A stretch of 64,000 nt of DNA, taken from Setophaga petechia (Eukaryota > Chordata > Aves > Passeriformes > Parulidae). This document shows, piece after piece, positions 33,668 through 48,000 of this stretch. The notes under the pieces are model-generated. The model was not told where the DNA came from and searched no databases. It worked only from the letters and a program-made list of their open reading frames with translations. Position 1 is the first letter of the stretch; every line of letters starts with the position of its first letter. Location: the NCBI GenBank assembly GCA_024362935.1, contig JANCRA010000025.1, forward strand, positions 13,976,936-14,040,935, read 5' to 3'. The translations under genes and the position numbers were made by a program.

Positions 33668-35431
33668 GGCTTCATTTGCAGATTGTGTTTTGGTTTTGGA
33701 ACCTGATTCTTTCTTTAATCCCAAGGCATTTCCAGTGCAATCCATAATTGTCTTGAGAGGGTCCAATTTCTCTTCCTTGTATTTAGCATTTTGCTCATTC
33801 TAACTGCTTTAAACTTGATAAAAAAATCTTCTAAATATAACTGTGTCTCACATTACTAAATTATCTGGCTCTTTCAGTGCCTATTCAGTAGCTGTTCTGT
33901 AGCACACTCTTCCTTGTGTGCTTTTCATTTACACATCCATTCTGGTGGCCAAGAATGGGCTACTGCTTGTTTGGGAATGACTCTTTGAAGTTCTGGAGAA
34001 CTTAACTTGGAGAGTTTGTCAGAAACCCCTGGATAGCATTATTTGATCCCTTAAGTTGACAGCATGTTGGAAATAGTTATCCAGACTTGGCCAAACAAAA
34101 AGAGCTAAAACATGTTGATTAATCTCAAACATCCTTTTCATCTCTTGCATGGCTTTTTCCCCACTTCCATGTTGTTGTTTGAGATTTTACTTTTCTCCAT
34201 GTTACTTTAAATTTCTCTCTACATTAGTTTTTCCTGCAGGTCTTAGTTGGAAATTTGAAAAAAGCAACAAAACAATTAGAGTGAAACAGGGAGGAGTTCT
34301 TTGGCCAGATGTTGCTGTTAGGTGTGGATTTCTGGTTTATACTTAATAATGTCTGGGTGAGAAATCCAGGACAAACAACCATCTGTTCTTCCAATCCCTC
34401 CAATGAATGTGGAATTTACTCTGTTGACCGGATGTTTTCCATTGCTGTTGGAACAGGAAAATTATTTCAAGGCAATTTTGGTTACTTTTTCTGTTACAAT
34501 TTTTGAGCATCTCAGTAGCCAATCTGAGAAAGCAGAGAAAATATTCATGGGAGGCTTTGGGAAAGGGAGACTTGTCAGAACCTGTCTTTTTCACCAATGT
34601 TGTGGTTAAGGAAATGTTCAGAATCTGTCAAAACATGAGACTAATGGTCTCTTTCTAACTTCCATAAAAATCCATAGGCTCTGAGCCCTGACTTACACTT
34701 CCAAGCATGGGATTTATTTTCTGTGGGGTGAACTCCAGCTGTTTTGTTCTTGTAACAGCAAGGAATTAAGGAAGGTTGTGGAAAACTGACCCGTGCCAGT
34801 TGACGATTTCCCTCCACCCTACTGAGGCTTGCTTCATCTTGTTTTTGGGCAACACTTTCAGCTAGAGGTGTAAACTCAAAATCTAATATAGAACTTCATC
34901 AAGGCCACAAATACTGGAAAAAATTAACTGTGAAACCTACTGTCATTGAAAAAGCATCAGTACACCTCTGACCAATGTGTTTAAATGGAAGCACCAAACA
35001 ATGGGTGAGCATTTTAGTCAACAAAATGAAGAGCTAGACTCTTTAGTGACTAGAGGATGGCCACTCTTAAGTTTAGCAGTCCTGCAAATATAACCAATTA
35101 AAACACAATTTCAGCTAACAGAAAGACACTTGCCTGGTCTCTGACAACTTCTGTCCTTTTCAAGTTTTTGACTTGGACTACTAAGAGGCTTGTAGAATTG
35201 AAGGTCAACCTTCTGTACACATCTGTGGGGGCAAAAAGTGCAGTTTTTTAGTAGTCCACTACCCAAGGAAATTATAGACTCAGGATAATTCTAATTCTAA
35301 ATGCAACTTTTTCATGTAAATTATATAATAGACTCAATAGTCCAGATTATTAAAAAAAAAAAAATCAGAAAATAGAAACGCCTTTAGTATCGTACTGGAA
35401 AGAAGAAAAAAGAAGAGGTTAAATAAATAAA

Positions 35432-35690
35432 TAATTCTGCTTTGGGGCAATGGATAGCCCGAAAAATAAATCCTTGCAACCACACCAACCTGACAAAAAC
35501 CTGTGTTGAGGGACTGCTCGTTTTGCTTGCATGGGAGTGTGACTGTGGCAGGTCAACAATTTTTGATAATTCTGTTTTGGGGCAATGGGTAGCCCAAAAA
35601 ATAAATCTCTGCAGCTACACCAACTTGACAAAAATCCTGTGTTGAGGGACTGCTCCTTTAGCTTCAGAGTATGCCTGTGACAGGCAGGAG
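35432..35690. repeat. About 135-bp tandem duplication upstream of the first coding exon of BCL2L13
   Basis: Two copies begin TAATTCTG at 35432 and 35567. Both contain TTTTGGGGCAATGG-type and TGTTGAGGGACTGCTC segments, with scattered differences and a diverged end in the second. The source element was not recognised. Confidence 0.8.
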
Positions 35691-35896
35691 TGGGAAATGC
35701 CACTGCTGGCAGCAGGCAGGAGCTGCACTGAGGCACAGCTGGGCTTACTCCTCATGGTTCTTATTAAAACAAGAACGCAAAAACCTGGACATTGCTTCAG
35801 GGTTGTTACATAATTCCTTGTTATGTGTGGGTTCATGACCTGTTGCATGTTGCATGCTTATAACCCAACCAAAACCCCTTTTCTGTTCCCTGACAG

Positions 35897-35933
35897 CCCT
35901 CCTGGCTCCCCCGAGCGCAGCGCGGCCTCCCCG
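35897..35933 (+). other. BCL2L13: BCL2L13 5' leader part of exon 2
   Basis: The acceptor TTCCCTGACAG ends at 35896. It is followed by 37 nt of leader, then ATG at 35934 in the context CCCCGATGG. Confidence 0.7.
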
Positions 35934-36063
35934 ATGGCGTCCGCTACTGCCGTGCCTGTAGGATTTCACTATGAAACCAAATACGTAGTGCTCAGCTACC
36001 TGGGCCTTCTAGCACAGGACAAGCCACAGGAGCATCCTCCTCCTCCTCCTCCTCCAACTCAAG
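35934..36063 (+). CDS. BCL2L13: BCL2L13 coding exon 1 of 6 (start codon, BH4-like segment)
   Basis: Residues 1-43 plus one base, starting MASATAVPVGFHYETKYVVL. A run of seven prolines (six CCT and one CCA) at 36036-36056 comes just before the donor G|GTAATA. The proline run is not in the human protein as I know it. Confidence 0.95.
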
Positions 36064-39000
36064 GTAATATTTGCATATTCATCTCTAGCCATTTCCATGT
36101 GCAGCTGGATTTGCAGTTAGTTCTTGGGGTGTTTCTGCAGGGGTGCAGAGCGTGAGCCTGATGTGCGGTGTAATGAACCTCTTGGTTTGTTCAGTGAAAA
36201 ATGAATAAATTTCAGTTTAAAGATGTGAGATGCTGATGGAAACAAAGCTGTTTGTGTGTAGATTAATGTTTTCATTTGAGCTGTGCCAGGGCTGACTGGT
36301 GTTTAGGAAGCAAATAAGTGGTTTTAGTTGTTGTCTTGAGGGTAGGATATATATTACCTTGGATGGATGTATGTTACCTTTGTTGAGCCAGCATGACAAT
36401 TTCAGCCCATGCTTGCTATTTTTTTGGGACACAAGTGGAAGTAAGCAGGGGTGAGGTGATGTTTACTGGCATAAACTGAGTGGTGTCTTGAGCAATCTCC
36501 TGTGCTAAATAGTTTTGCCCTATTACACTGAGGCTGCTGTTGTTGTCACTCAGTGCTGGTGCAGACATGTGGCTACTTGTGTTTATTTATTTATTTATTT
36601 ATGCAAAGTCAAGGGCTGCACAGAGTCAGGTGTTTCTTCCACGGCAGGTTTATGGATAAAAGAGGGTACATAAATAAATAGAAGTCAGAATAAAAGAAGT
36701 TTGGTAGACTGGTGTTTCACATAAAGCTAGGAGATAAAACTGTTCTTTATTTTGTGGTGGCAAGCACTTAAGCAATGTTGTTTGTCAGGATTGCCTGGGT
36801 GACTTGTCACTTCTTAATGATGTTTTAGTCACTGCTAGTTCTGTGATTCAGAATTTATTCTGATGAAAGGAGACTTAAGAAAAACCAAACCAAACACAGA
36901 CAGTCTTCAGAATCTTTGTTTTCTTTGAACAATCATTTAAGAATGCATATGCTGTCATTTACTGAACTTACCTGTCATCAAGTGAGAAATTCCTGAAAAT
37001 AAAAGATTATGGCAGAAATGTTTTTCTGTTTGGTACTAAATCACATAGCACATGCTGGTTATATTATATATAAATCCTTAAATTAATGTTATGTAATTAA
37101 TAAACTGTAATTCATAAATACCTTTGTGTATTTAAGGTATGTTTGCTACTTCCACTTTGTCTGCATCTGTGGTCCATGAAAGGAGAGACACCTTAGCTGT
37201 TTCATAAAACCCTTTACTGAAAAATGTGCATATTTTAGCAATGACATCTTATTCTGAACATCCCACCCATTTATAACTGGGTTGTAACTGGAAATGTATT
37301 GAGTACATATAAAGATTCAATGTGTAAGAGTCTGCTTTATTCTAGAAATAGAAGATTCAGAAAGGGAAATGCTAGTCTTAAAGCTTTTTAAAATGATTTG
37401 GCTGTAGTTATCTTTGAAGTGTTTGCAAATTGAGGTGAAACCTTTCATTTTCAGAATCAGTTGATTCTCATTACTGGAACCTCTAAGCTTCTAATCTGAA
37501 TTACAGAGGTATATTTAAACTCTCTAAAGAGGAAGCTACAAATTCTTAAATTAAAATTTTGTAGTGACTTAAGATTTTACTTCTGAGATCTTGTTTAGAT
37601 GTGTTAGCTTGTGTCACAGCAGCCCGTAGTTTGATTTGCTACTTAAAATACTCTAAAGCATTCATACTTTACAACTGCTAAGAGGAAATCTTCCTACATT
37701 TTCCCCACCTCATTTCCCAAACCAGACAGTGACCACAATGTCTCCTCTCCTGGTCATGTTTCACTTTAATTAGGTCTGTCTTTCAGTGGTTTTGCTGTTT
37801 TCTGATCTTTATTATTAAATAATTTTGCCTTACTTGTTTCTCACTCTGTTTTGTAATGCTTTGAATGGCCTTCATGCTGTATTGAACTAAGCAAATGCTT
37901 TATCCTTCTGCTTCAGGATTTGTTTCATTCTTTCCTAACTCACTTTTCCTGGTGGTGCTTTTCTGCCTTCCATGCCTCTTTTGTCTGCTAGCTACATTTT
38001 TAAAAGTCCCTTCTCCCACTTTTGCTCACCTTGCTTGTAATGAAGCAGTGTTTGAGCTGCACTGCTGGGCTGTGTGTGGTTATTTCAGAGTTCTGTGTGC
38101 ATCCCCACTGACAACTGGGCAGTTTACATCCCCAGTGTGTATCTCCTGGTTGTTTGGCACCTGGCTGATGCCTGCTGGCTGTAATCTGCAATCCCCAGGA
38201 GGGGAGCACAGCCCATAATGGATATTTCCTGCCCTGCCTAATGCACTGCTGGGAGGTGTAGCTGGGTGTTACAGTCCCCAGTGTGGGCTGAGAAACCTGG
38301 TGGGAACAAGAGATGAGAAAGCTGGGAAATGGAAATAAATTGTTGTTTTCTGGAATTCCATCCTGAGGAGGAGACTTCTGGGTTTGGTGACAGACACAGG
38401 ACGGGGTAACAGCAGCGCAGCATTCCTGCTTGTCAGAGTGCTTTCCAAGCATTGTCACCAGTTGTTAATTCAACACTTTGAGTGATCCCAGATTCCTTCC
38501 ATTGTAGATTTCTGTGGCACTTCAGAATGCTGGTCAGGAGTCTTTGTACTCTATGGCTGAACACCATTGATTTGTGAATTGACAGGATTCCAGTAAAAAT
38601 CGCCTGTCCTCAATCTTATTTTGCTTTGATTTGGATGTTGTGCTGACAGACCTTCCATGGGAAGCAGTGAAGCAGCAATTTTGCCTACTGCCTGTTTCCT
38701 TTCCACGTGCAGAACAAACTCCTGTATTTTGTGTTTCATTCATATGAGGCCTTGACTAAGGTTTGCAGCACCTTCTCTTCATTTATTTTTCTTAGATCCA
38801 AGTAAGACTGTACTCCTGGGAAGTTTTCTGAATCATATTCAGTGTAATGGGAGTGTCCAGGAAGACAAGTTTCAGCTTGCCCTGGTGGAGTGGAGCTCCC
38901 TGACTGCCTGAGAGGGAGAGTGAGGGACTCCTCTAGAGGGCAGTTCAGCTCAGGATCCCAATTCCAGCCACCTTGTGTCACCCCCTGGAGGATCTTCTGC

Positions 39001-42000
39001 CTTTCCATTGCATGTCTACCAAAGATGGGAGATGAGGAGAAAAGGTGCCCTGGGTGGTGTGAGGATTTCTGTATTTCCCTTGAGTCTCCTTCTACCACAG
39101 TGTCCCAAATTTTGGTGAAGTTTTGACACTCCAGTTAAACTAGGAGGTGTATCTGGTGGGTCAAAATCACCCAACCAGAAAAGTGATCCTTCCCAATTAT
39201 CTATATTATCTCTGCCAGAACTGCCTCTGTTACCATCTTCTGCCTCTGTTTTCCTGCATTTTGTACTAGTTTTTTTCCTGATGTACATCTTTCTGTTTCA
39301 AAAACTGAGATAAGAATAAAACTTTAAGATAGGTTAAAACTTCTCATTGTTTGTAGGCCTAATGTGCTTTGCAAGACTGATGATTTTTGGAGGATTTTTT
39401 TTTTCAATGAATAAAAAATTCAGAGAAATTACATAGAAAATTACATTGCTGTGTTTCCTTTTGGGTCTCTTGGTTGGTTTTGTTCAAGAAGGATGGCTTC
39501 AATTACAAGCACTAAAATCACTTCTGGCTCCAAGCAAATAAGGTTGATATAAATCAACACCTGATGAGGACTTGGAAATTTTTATTTTGCTATCTTCTTT
39601 TCAGCACAGGGGCTGAAGAGAGAGCCATCCACAGTATTCCAGACTCTTGAAGAAAAGACAGTTCTACTGGGCAAGCCAATCTTTAAACATCATAGCTCTA
39701 TAGGGTTCTGTAATGGATTTCAGTGTCTCCAGAGCTAAATCCAGCAAATTTAACTGGCCAGTGCTTTGAGAGATTTTTCCTATTAGTTTTTCCAGAACAG
39801 TGATTCTGCATAACAGTCATGAAGTTTATTTAAAGCAAAATCCATTAGCAGTATATTCTGTTACTTTTGGTAGGTGAACAAATCAGATAAATTGATAAAA
39901 CACTCAGAGTAGCATCACGTGGGTAAGTCAATGTGGTTTGAGGCAACAGTGAGTACCTGTATTTAAAATGTGTGGAAGCTCTCAGTACCTATATTTAAAA
40001 TGTGTGGAAGCTCTCAGTTGTCTGTTCATGAGATTGTGCAGAGATGCTTTGTATTTTTTGAGAACTCTTTTTCTACCTATAAGTACTGGTTCAGACACAG
40101 AAAATAATTATTGATTATTGGAAAACATCTCTACACTTTTCCCCCTGAAGTCACTCTCATTACAGAAGCTTCCACTGTGCTGCAGTTAGTATTTCTAACT
40201 TTTCCAGTGAGTCAAAGTACTTTGGTTTTGTGATTCAGTGTATTTATATTATAAATGTATGTTTTTTAATTTTTATCAAGGAGTGACTTTTGATGTATTC
40301 CTCTATTTTAATCTACTTCCCCATTGCTTGACATCATCCCATGAGCTTGTGGCTACAACAAACACTGTAAAGAAAATTAGGTTTCTGTGTTTTTCTGACA
40401 GAGTGAAAAATCTTAAATAATCCCTTATTTTACAGAGCATCTGAAAGATTTATAGTCAGTGCCACTGCTGCATGGTGGCATAGGTTAGTCAAGAGGTGAG
40501 CAAGGTTTTGACAGTTTTACAGTTTCCCTGAGGTGCATGCTATCCACAGCACTTTAATCCAGTTATGGTGCTCAATGTCCTTTTGGCCATTTATTGCCTT
40601 TTTGGAATTACCATATGAAGTGCTGCATGGAGTTAGTGATTGAGCCATTTTCCTGGTTTCCCACACATGGTACCCAGTGTTGGCTTGTAGGAACTGAGTT
40701 TTTTAGGTTGGTTTTGGGCTGTAAAGATTCACATTGTAGGTCAGAGCAGTCCAGTTCATGGTAACAAGGAAGTTATTCCCTTAAATGAGGCAAGGAAAAG
40801 GAGCTTTTTGGATGTCAATTCCCACTTGATTGAGCTTCCTCTCTGCCCACAAAAAAAAGTTAGTTTTAATTGGCAATATCTTGTACCTTTTTAATATTTT
40901 AGACCTTTTCAGTTTCTTTTAAGCTGAGCCTTCTTATAGTTTATAAAGAGCTTCTTTTAAACATTTCTTAAATCAAGGGCAACATCCATGTGTGGCAGTC
41001 CATGGTCTGGAGTTTGTTGGTGCAATGGATGTATTTTCATTAAAGGAAGCAGATAAATACATTTGTAAAGAGATCTTGTATATCTTTGTCACTTCTCAGA
41101 ACTTACAGTAATTTTAGAGTCTTACTTAATGTTTTAAAAACAGTGAGATGTTAAAGAAATATTACAGTCATGCTGAAAGTAAATTTTTAAGTCAACTGGA
41201 CAGAAGTTAATATAGAGACCCAGGAGAACTCAAAAATGAAGATATTGCTAAATTAAAATTACAGGCATGAAAGAAAAAAAAATCAGGAGCAATCTGTGAC
41301 ATCAGTGGCTTTCTTTTCCAATCATCCTTCATTCCCTTGAACTAAAAAGGTGTAACATGTTTTCAGTCTCTCCTTATAGTCCCTGCTGTCCCTTGTTAGC
41401 TGAAATTTTGGCTCAAGCACTGTAGAGTGAGATGTGCAGACTCTGTAGCTCTGATAAATTATTTCCATCCCTCCTCCTTGGATCAACCCTGGCAAACAGG
41501 TTACTCTTGTGTTGTTACTGAGCTCCTGGAGTTTTACTGAAGTATTACATTTATTTAGTAGTCAGATGCTCCCTGATGCAGTGCTTGATGGACTTTCAGA
41601 ACACATTTTCCTCTGTTTTTTAGGTTATTTCCAGATACCTGAAACCCAAAATCTTAACAGGAACATAATTGTGCCAAAGTGAACATTTATTCCATAAATA
41701 GAAAGTAGAATGCACTAACTTGGTTGTGTAAGAGCATGTAACAGAGGTTTGCTGTGCCTCTGGCTTGGGAAGAGCCTTGAAGAGTTGTTTTGCCAAAAAC
41801 CCAGAAGATGCAAACCCATTTCTTGAGCACAGGAAAGCATTCAGTGCTCTTACAAACACCATTTCTGGTGTTTGCATCTTTGATAATGAAAATATATTCT
41901 CACCTAAAATAGGCTGGTTTTGGGAAGAGCCTTGAAGAGTTGGTTTACTAAAAGTCCAAAAGAGGCAAACACATTTCTTGAGCACAGGAAAGCATTCAAT

Positions 42001-45000
42001 GCTTATATCTCCTATAAACACCATTTTTGGTGTGACCATTTGCATCTTTGATAATGAAGATACATTCTCACCTAAAATAAGCTGGTTTTACTTTTTTCTT
42101 CTGCCTGTTTGTGACTTGGAAGTTGGATAATGGAGAAAAAGACACCCCTCACTTGGGACCTTTGCTGTGTGCAGTGTTTGCTGGTAGCAGTCAATATCCA
42201 GGAGATGCAGAAAGCTGGAATCCATTCTTTATCAGGGGAATAAAGAGTGCAAAGCCACTGCTCTGGGAGGGGTGGGGTTTTGATGTTTTGGCACGGCTGA
42301 ATAGTCAGGTGCTCTCAGAATCAGCAGCTGCTGCAAAGTTGTGGGTGTTGGGAGATGGAAACCATTGAGTGCAGTGCTGATTATCTAAACAGCTCTTTTG
42401 TACACTGGCAGCAGTGGAATTTCTCTTCCTTCCATTTTCTGGGTGACTTCTTATCAGGTATGACAGCTTGTCAGGGGTGATCATTGTCACATTATTCCTG
42501 TGAGAATGGCTGCTCCTCTGTCCTTGCAGACCCAGGAAAGCACAGGTTCACACAGGGGGTGAACTTGCCCACACTTGTTGCACTTGACTCCAGAGCAGTG
42601 GTTCAGTTCTTCACAGAAACAGCTGACAGGGCATTAACCAAAAGGAGGAACAGTTTGCTCCTCTCTGGAATTTATTACTCAGACTGGCAGAGATGCTGCT
42701 TGGGAAGGGATTTCAGAAGATAAGTAAAGTTATTCTGAACATGTGTGGTTAAGTCAAATGGAATTAAACTGACTGGTCACAGAAATATATGAAAGCATTT
42801 TATACTGACTTAAGCACACATTGGTTTAGAGGGATCCCTGTGCTGGGTTTTTAAGCATTAACACATGTTCAGTGGGTTGATACTGTGGATTTTTAACATC
42901 TTTTTCAATTGTAGAGACCTTGAAAGCTTCTTATCTGTGGTTTTTTAATTACAGAAAATGCACAGTGTACTTTACTAGTACTACTACATCTGTGTGTGTT
43001 AAGTGCTTTTACAGTTTTCACACACCCTTTTATGAAATTTAGTGATTATATGTGTCTATTGTGGAAGAAAAGGGAAGACAAGACAACACTAAAGTGAGTT
43101 CCAGCACAGAAGCAAACCAAAGGAGACAGGCCACAAAGCTGTTATTTACAAGACCACCAAATTATGATTTAGTGCCTTCAAAACAGGAATGAAAAAAGAT
43201 GTGCCAGAAAGCTCCCCTGGGTGTTACAGGACTTACCTGAAGATCTGGGTGTGAAGTGAAACTGATGAGGAGGAAATTGAGTCAGATTGCACCAACAAAT
43301 CCTTTCCCTTTTTGTTTTCTTCAACTGAGTGAAGAATGTCTGTAGAGCAGAACATTGTCTGGATGTCTGGGTAGAACTGTAGCCCTGGCTGTAGGTGCAG
43401 AAAGGGTGAGAAATTCAGATGTCCTGAATATCTGGGTTTGTTTGAAAACAGTTTTGTGTCACTTGGTACAGAGTAACGATTAAGATGATTGAGAGTCTGT
43501 GCAATCCTGACTGATATGGCTGAAACAACTTCTGTTACCAATATCTGGAGTCAGCACATGGAAAATGTATTTGTGATCCCAAACCATGGCATGTGACTTC
43601 TGGGGATATATAGCCATTTCAAATTCCTCAGCTTCTTGGTTAAGAGAGGAGAATTGGCAACTGACTGACAGTTGTGAGGTGCTTTGCCTCTAGTCTTGCT
43701 TGTGAACCCAGTGTGGGTTCAGTTGTGGCCTGTCAACTCCTCATGGCCAGGGAAATGATGCACAGTTCCATGTTTCAGGATTCTTCATTGATGTCATTGC
43801 ATAGTTGCTCTGAGAATGCTGAAAATTTTGCAGGCATCAATATAAATTTTATATTTTGCTGCTAAAAATCAAGCTTATGCCAGTCTGCTTTGTTTTGGTA
43901 TAGTTTGATAATAAATGTATTAGGTGTAATGGCCGATTGTTTATGTGCCTTGGTTTGCTTTTCGTCTTAAATTGAAGATGTTGCTTTTAAAGTTCCTTTG
44001 TATCCTGTTCATAGCTTTACAGTTCTTATTATTTTTTTAAATTTTTATTATTTTAATTTTTTTGAAGCACCAGTTCTACCTTGAATAGGCCTGGAAATTT
44101 ATCTGTTTCTGGGTTTGTGTTACAAAACTTTCATAGTAAGTCCTCTGGAGGGATCATACTTGTTGCTGTCTGAAATCAAACTTTCACCTCAAATTCCTTT
44201 ATACTCAATATTTCAGTACTGTGCACCATTACCTACCTTGTTTGAAACATGAAATTAAAATATTTGAATGATTTCTCTGGTTTCTTTCAGGGACTCAACA
44301 ACAGCTTATGGCACAACATGCTCTGGAGAAAGAGGCTTTGGAGAAGATTAAAATAGAAATCGAGGAGGAGCTAAAACGTCTTGATGAAGAAATCTTGGAA
44401 GGTGCTCTTCAGGTTTTCCAGTTTCAATCCATAATCTCTATGCACTGTAATGGTGGTTAATTTGTAACAGGTACTCCAGTTAAAGAGATTTTTGAATGCC
44501 TTGAATCTCTTTATCCTCCTCCCCCCACAAGATTTGTACACATTGCCACATGGAGTAAAATAGTTAAACATTACCATTTGGAGTGGTGGAGCCTGGCCAA
44601 AGCAAACAACTGGATGACATTTAATAGTCTACTATAAATAATGAAAAGTAAGCAGCCCTTAAGCTGCTGCACTTGATGGCAGAAGTCCTCAGGAGCTAAT
44701 ATGTCAATGAGTGTGCACTTAAACCCTCAGATTCCTCCCTTCCACCAGGTTTATTTTTTGTGGTATGCTTTGACCTGTAGATGTGGCTTTTATAGGACAC
44801 CCAGCAAGGAATGATTTTAAACCCATCTTTGCTTTGTATGTGTGTCAAATCAGAAATCTGAGATAGAAACACTCTAGAGCTGTTTTAAGTTCTTTCATAT
44901 GGAGCTTTCTTAGAAGTTTTAAACTGAGAAGGAAAAGGTTTTATTAACAAAATAGTATTTAAAAAATGGATGCTGTAGTACTGCTGCAGAGATGTCCATG

Positions 45001-48000
45001 TGTGGGCCAATTTACTATGAGAAGATGCCAGGGTTGGCATCAGCTTAAAATGGGAGAATAGCTGCACATTCAGCAGACTTGCTGGTTAGGATGCAATTGT
45101 GAAACAAGAGCTGGTGGGGAAATGTAGCTCAAAGTCATCTCTGCCTTGTAAGTAGCACTTTCAGAACGTATTTGGACATTTTTACTATGATTTGATCATT
45201 GTATGCTTTGACTACAGAGCTGTGATTTTTTTCATCTCTTAAGTAAACTGTGTAAACTGCTGGGATAAGAAATCTGAGACTGTTGATGTTCTTCTGTGAA
45301 TCTGTTTGATTTTGTGTACCTTCTTCTCTCAGCATTTACCACTACAGGGTTTGACTGCCACACTTCCCCAGTGTTCAGCCCTGCCAACCCAGAGAGCTCA
45401 ATAGAAGATTGCCTGGCTCATCTGGGGGAGAAAGTGTCCCAGGAATTGAAGGAACATCTGCACAAAGCACTGCAGACCTTGCTTAGCAAGTGAGTTTCCA
45501 TTTGCTTTTTCAAAGGTGTTTCCTTTTGCTCTGTGGCTGCTGCTGAAATGCTGAAGTTGGGACTGCATCTTGTATTGCATTTCTTTCTTTTTCAATCTTC
45601 CTTTTTTTTGGTTTTGTTTTGTTTTGCAATGTAATGTGCAAATACTTCTTTGTGGTGTTTCCTCTTTGTAGCAAGGTAAGTTCAAAAATTTTTTAAGCTT
45701 TTGTTGCTGAATTTTTGAGGCTGCTTCAAGCAGTTTGAGTTGCTGGTGAAACTGGCAGCTGCCATTGCCAGTTTGATCAGTGCTGGGTTGTAGCCACATT
45801 AATGTCCTTAGCCTTCCAGAGTGGAGCTGAGGGTTTGTTTGTGGTCTGGCCCATGATGAGAGGGAGGGTTTCCTGGGGAGGATGGTGGTTACAAACCTTG
45901 TGACCACCCTTCAGGTGCACATCTGAAGCAGATGTGGGACTCTGGGCTAACCTCGGTGCCTTAACAGCTGTCCTGCCAGCTTAAATTTATTGTGAAAATA
46001 GCACATTGCAGTTGGCATGCTAGTATCTTAATTAATGTCTTTGCAAATTAGTAGAATTGTTGTGGTTGCTTGGTTTTCTGTTATAAATGACCAGCCTGCA
46101 ATTTAATGGATCTACATGAACTACTTGAGGCTTTTCTGAGTGACCTCCAGAATGTGTTGGTAGAGAGCTGGAGCTGGAAGGTGCTGCTTTAGGAAGAGTT
46201 GCATAAATGCAGCCATGCATTTAAGTGGTTCTAGTTTGTTGATATTCTGATGTTCTAGGCTTCCTGTGTTTTCTGTAGGAAAATATTTGCTTTCTAAATA
46301 ATTTTTTGTTTATGCATGTACATACATAAAGTCAGAAATGCCTGTGAAGCCGTGTTGCCTTTTTCTAAGGCAAACTAGAGTTACTGTTTAATCTCTTGAT
46401 AATATCCTTCCTGCAGCTGTTCCTGCTCTGCTCATCCCACTGATTGATTTAGATTTGGTTTCAAAGAATTAATATGCCAAGGAAGTCAAGAGAATGCCCT
46501 TAAAATGACAAACACAAATTATATTTTCCCCACTGTGCTTTAACTCAGTTCTTATCCCCCTGTTGCTAGAGTAGTGCTATTTGATGCAATACTTACTAAT
46601 TTGGCTTTTATTTTCCTGCCCTCTGATATGCATATAACAAGTGTTAGGGTACAGTAGGCTGTTAGATCACAAAAGGTTCCTGGAGTTCAAGAAGCAGTTT
46701 TCTGTCCAATGCCAGTTACCACTATTTCCATTAAACTGAAGTCTGAACTTGCCTTTTGTAATGGTCTGGGCTGACAGTTGCTTTTGAAGCAGTGCATCTT
46801 CTGCTGTCACTTGGCAGAAAACCTTTGTTGTTATTGACTCTTAGCTGCCAGATGATCTTGGAGAAAAGAGTATGGAAGAGAGGAATTTCATCGTCCCAAT
46901 TCAGAGAGGTAGAGATGTGATAAATCTGGAATAGAGGCATCTACTGAAGTGTGAAGGGGTTTTGTGATCAAAAGTGCTGTTTCTTGCAAATAAAGATTTC
47001 AACTATAAAAATGTTAATGCATTCAGTCTGTGTTAGTCCATAGCCTGTATTGATTACAAAATATTTCTCTGCATTGGCCTCTAGCTCAGATATGGATTTC
47101 TTAGTGGAATTTTCTGCCTTTAAAATCCTAGATTATAAAACCACATATGCAAGAGCTTTGAAATTTTCTAGCATATCAGAGAACCTACTTATCTAATGTC
47201 TTTTAAGTTGTAGAGTATCAAATAATTAGGAAATTCAAAGTTATATCAAAGTGTGTAAGTGGGAGAAGGGTGGTGCCTTCCTGACCCTGTCTGGTGCTGG
47301 TATTTTATGTCCTGAACCACAAGACTTGTTAGCTCTTGAAAATGACTCACTGTAATACATATGCAAATATTTTGTCCTCTAGAAACTGAGAACTTTCTTT
47401 TATTCATGTTCTTTTGTTTCCTTTTATAACTTTCAGTGTTGGTTTAACTTCTGCAGGCCGGTGACATATCAGGAGTACCGGGAGCGCACACAGGAGGCCT
47501 CTGCTCATGCCAGTGGGTGGAACAAGGTACCAGATCAGTCACTTGCACTTGGATGTGTCCTTGGATATGTCTTGTGTCTCCTTGATGTCCATATTGTTTG
47601 TACTAGCTGCAGTTTTTCTTCACAGAGGGCTAGAAATAGAAAGAACTTGGTTTTAGTATGAAATAAATGGCACTCTCAGAGTGGTAGATGTGCACATAGT
47701 GGGTAGTTTTATAGATAATTTAGCCAGTTGTTGAATGGAAGTGTTAGGTCAACCTTCCTTTAGTTTGGTAAAATGGCAAGTTAGACATATTGCTTGATTT
47801 ATTTTTTTTAATTCCCAAGAGAGGTTAATTCGTGCAGCAGTTTTGGAATGAAATCTGAGATGGTTTTTTCATAACACTTCTCTACTCTTTCTCTGCTCCA
47901 ACGTCAGGTTTAAAATAAATATAAAAAAGAGGGCTGAACATGGTGAAAATAAAAATTGACAGTATCTTCATGGTATTTAAATTGTTCAGAAAACGTAGGG

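Larger units (their letters stand above)
29873..35896 (+). other. BCL2L13 intron 1
   Basis: A 6.0-kb intron separating the predicted leader exon from the start-codon exon. It opens in the CpG island, carries an (ATT)n repeat near 33633-33667, and ends with a 135-bp tandem duplication. Antisense ORFs at about 30.9-31.6 kb, up to 216 codons, have no recognisable features. Confidence 0.65.
36064..44290 (+). other. BCL2L13 intron 2
   Basis: The 8.2-kb intron holds a (TTTA)n repeat at 36581-36602, a 32-bp tandem duplication at 39952-40015 and a roughly 155-170-bp tandem duplication at 41764-42089. No other gene is seen. Confidence 0.75.

Noticed and set aside
45398..45907. 169-codon minus-strand ORF
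   Set aside because: Its C-terminal end is antisense to a BCL2L13 coding exon, the rest is intron.
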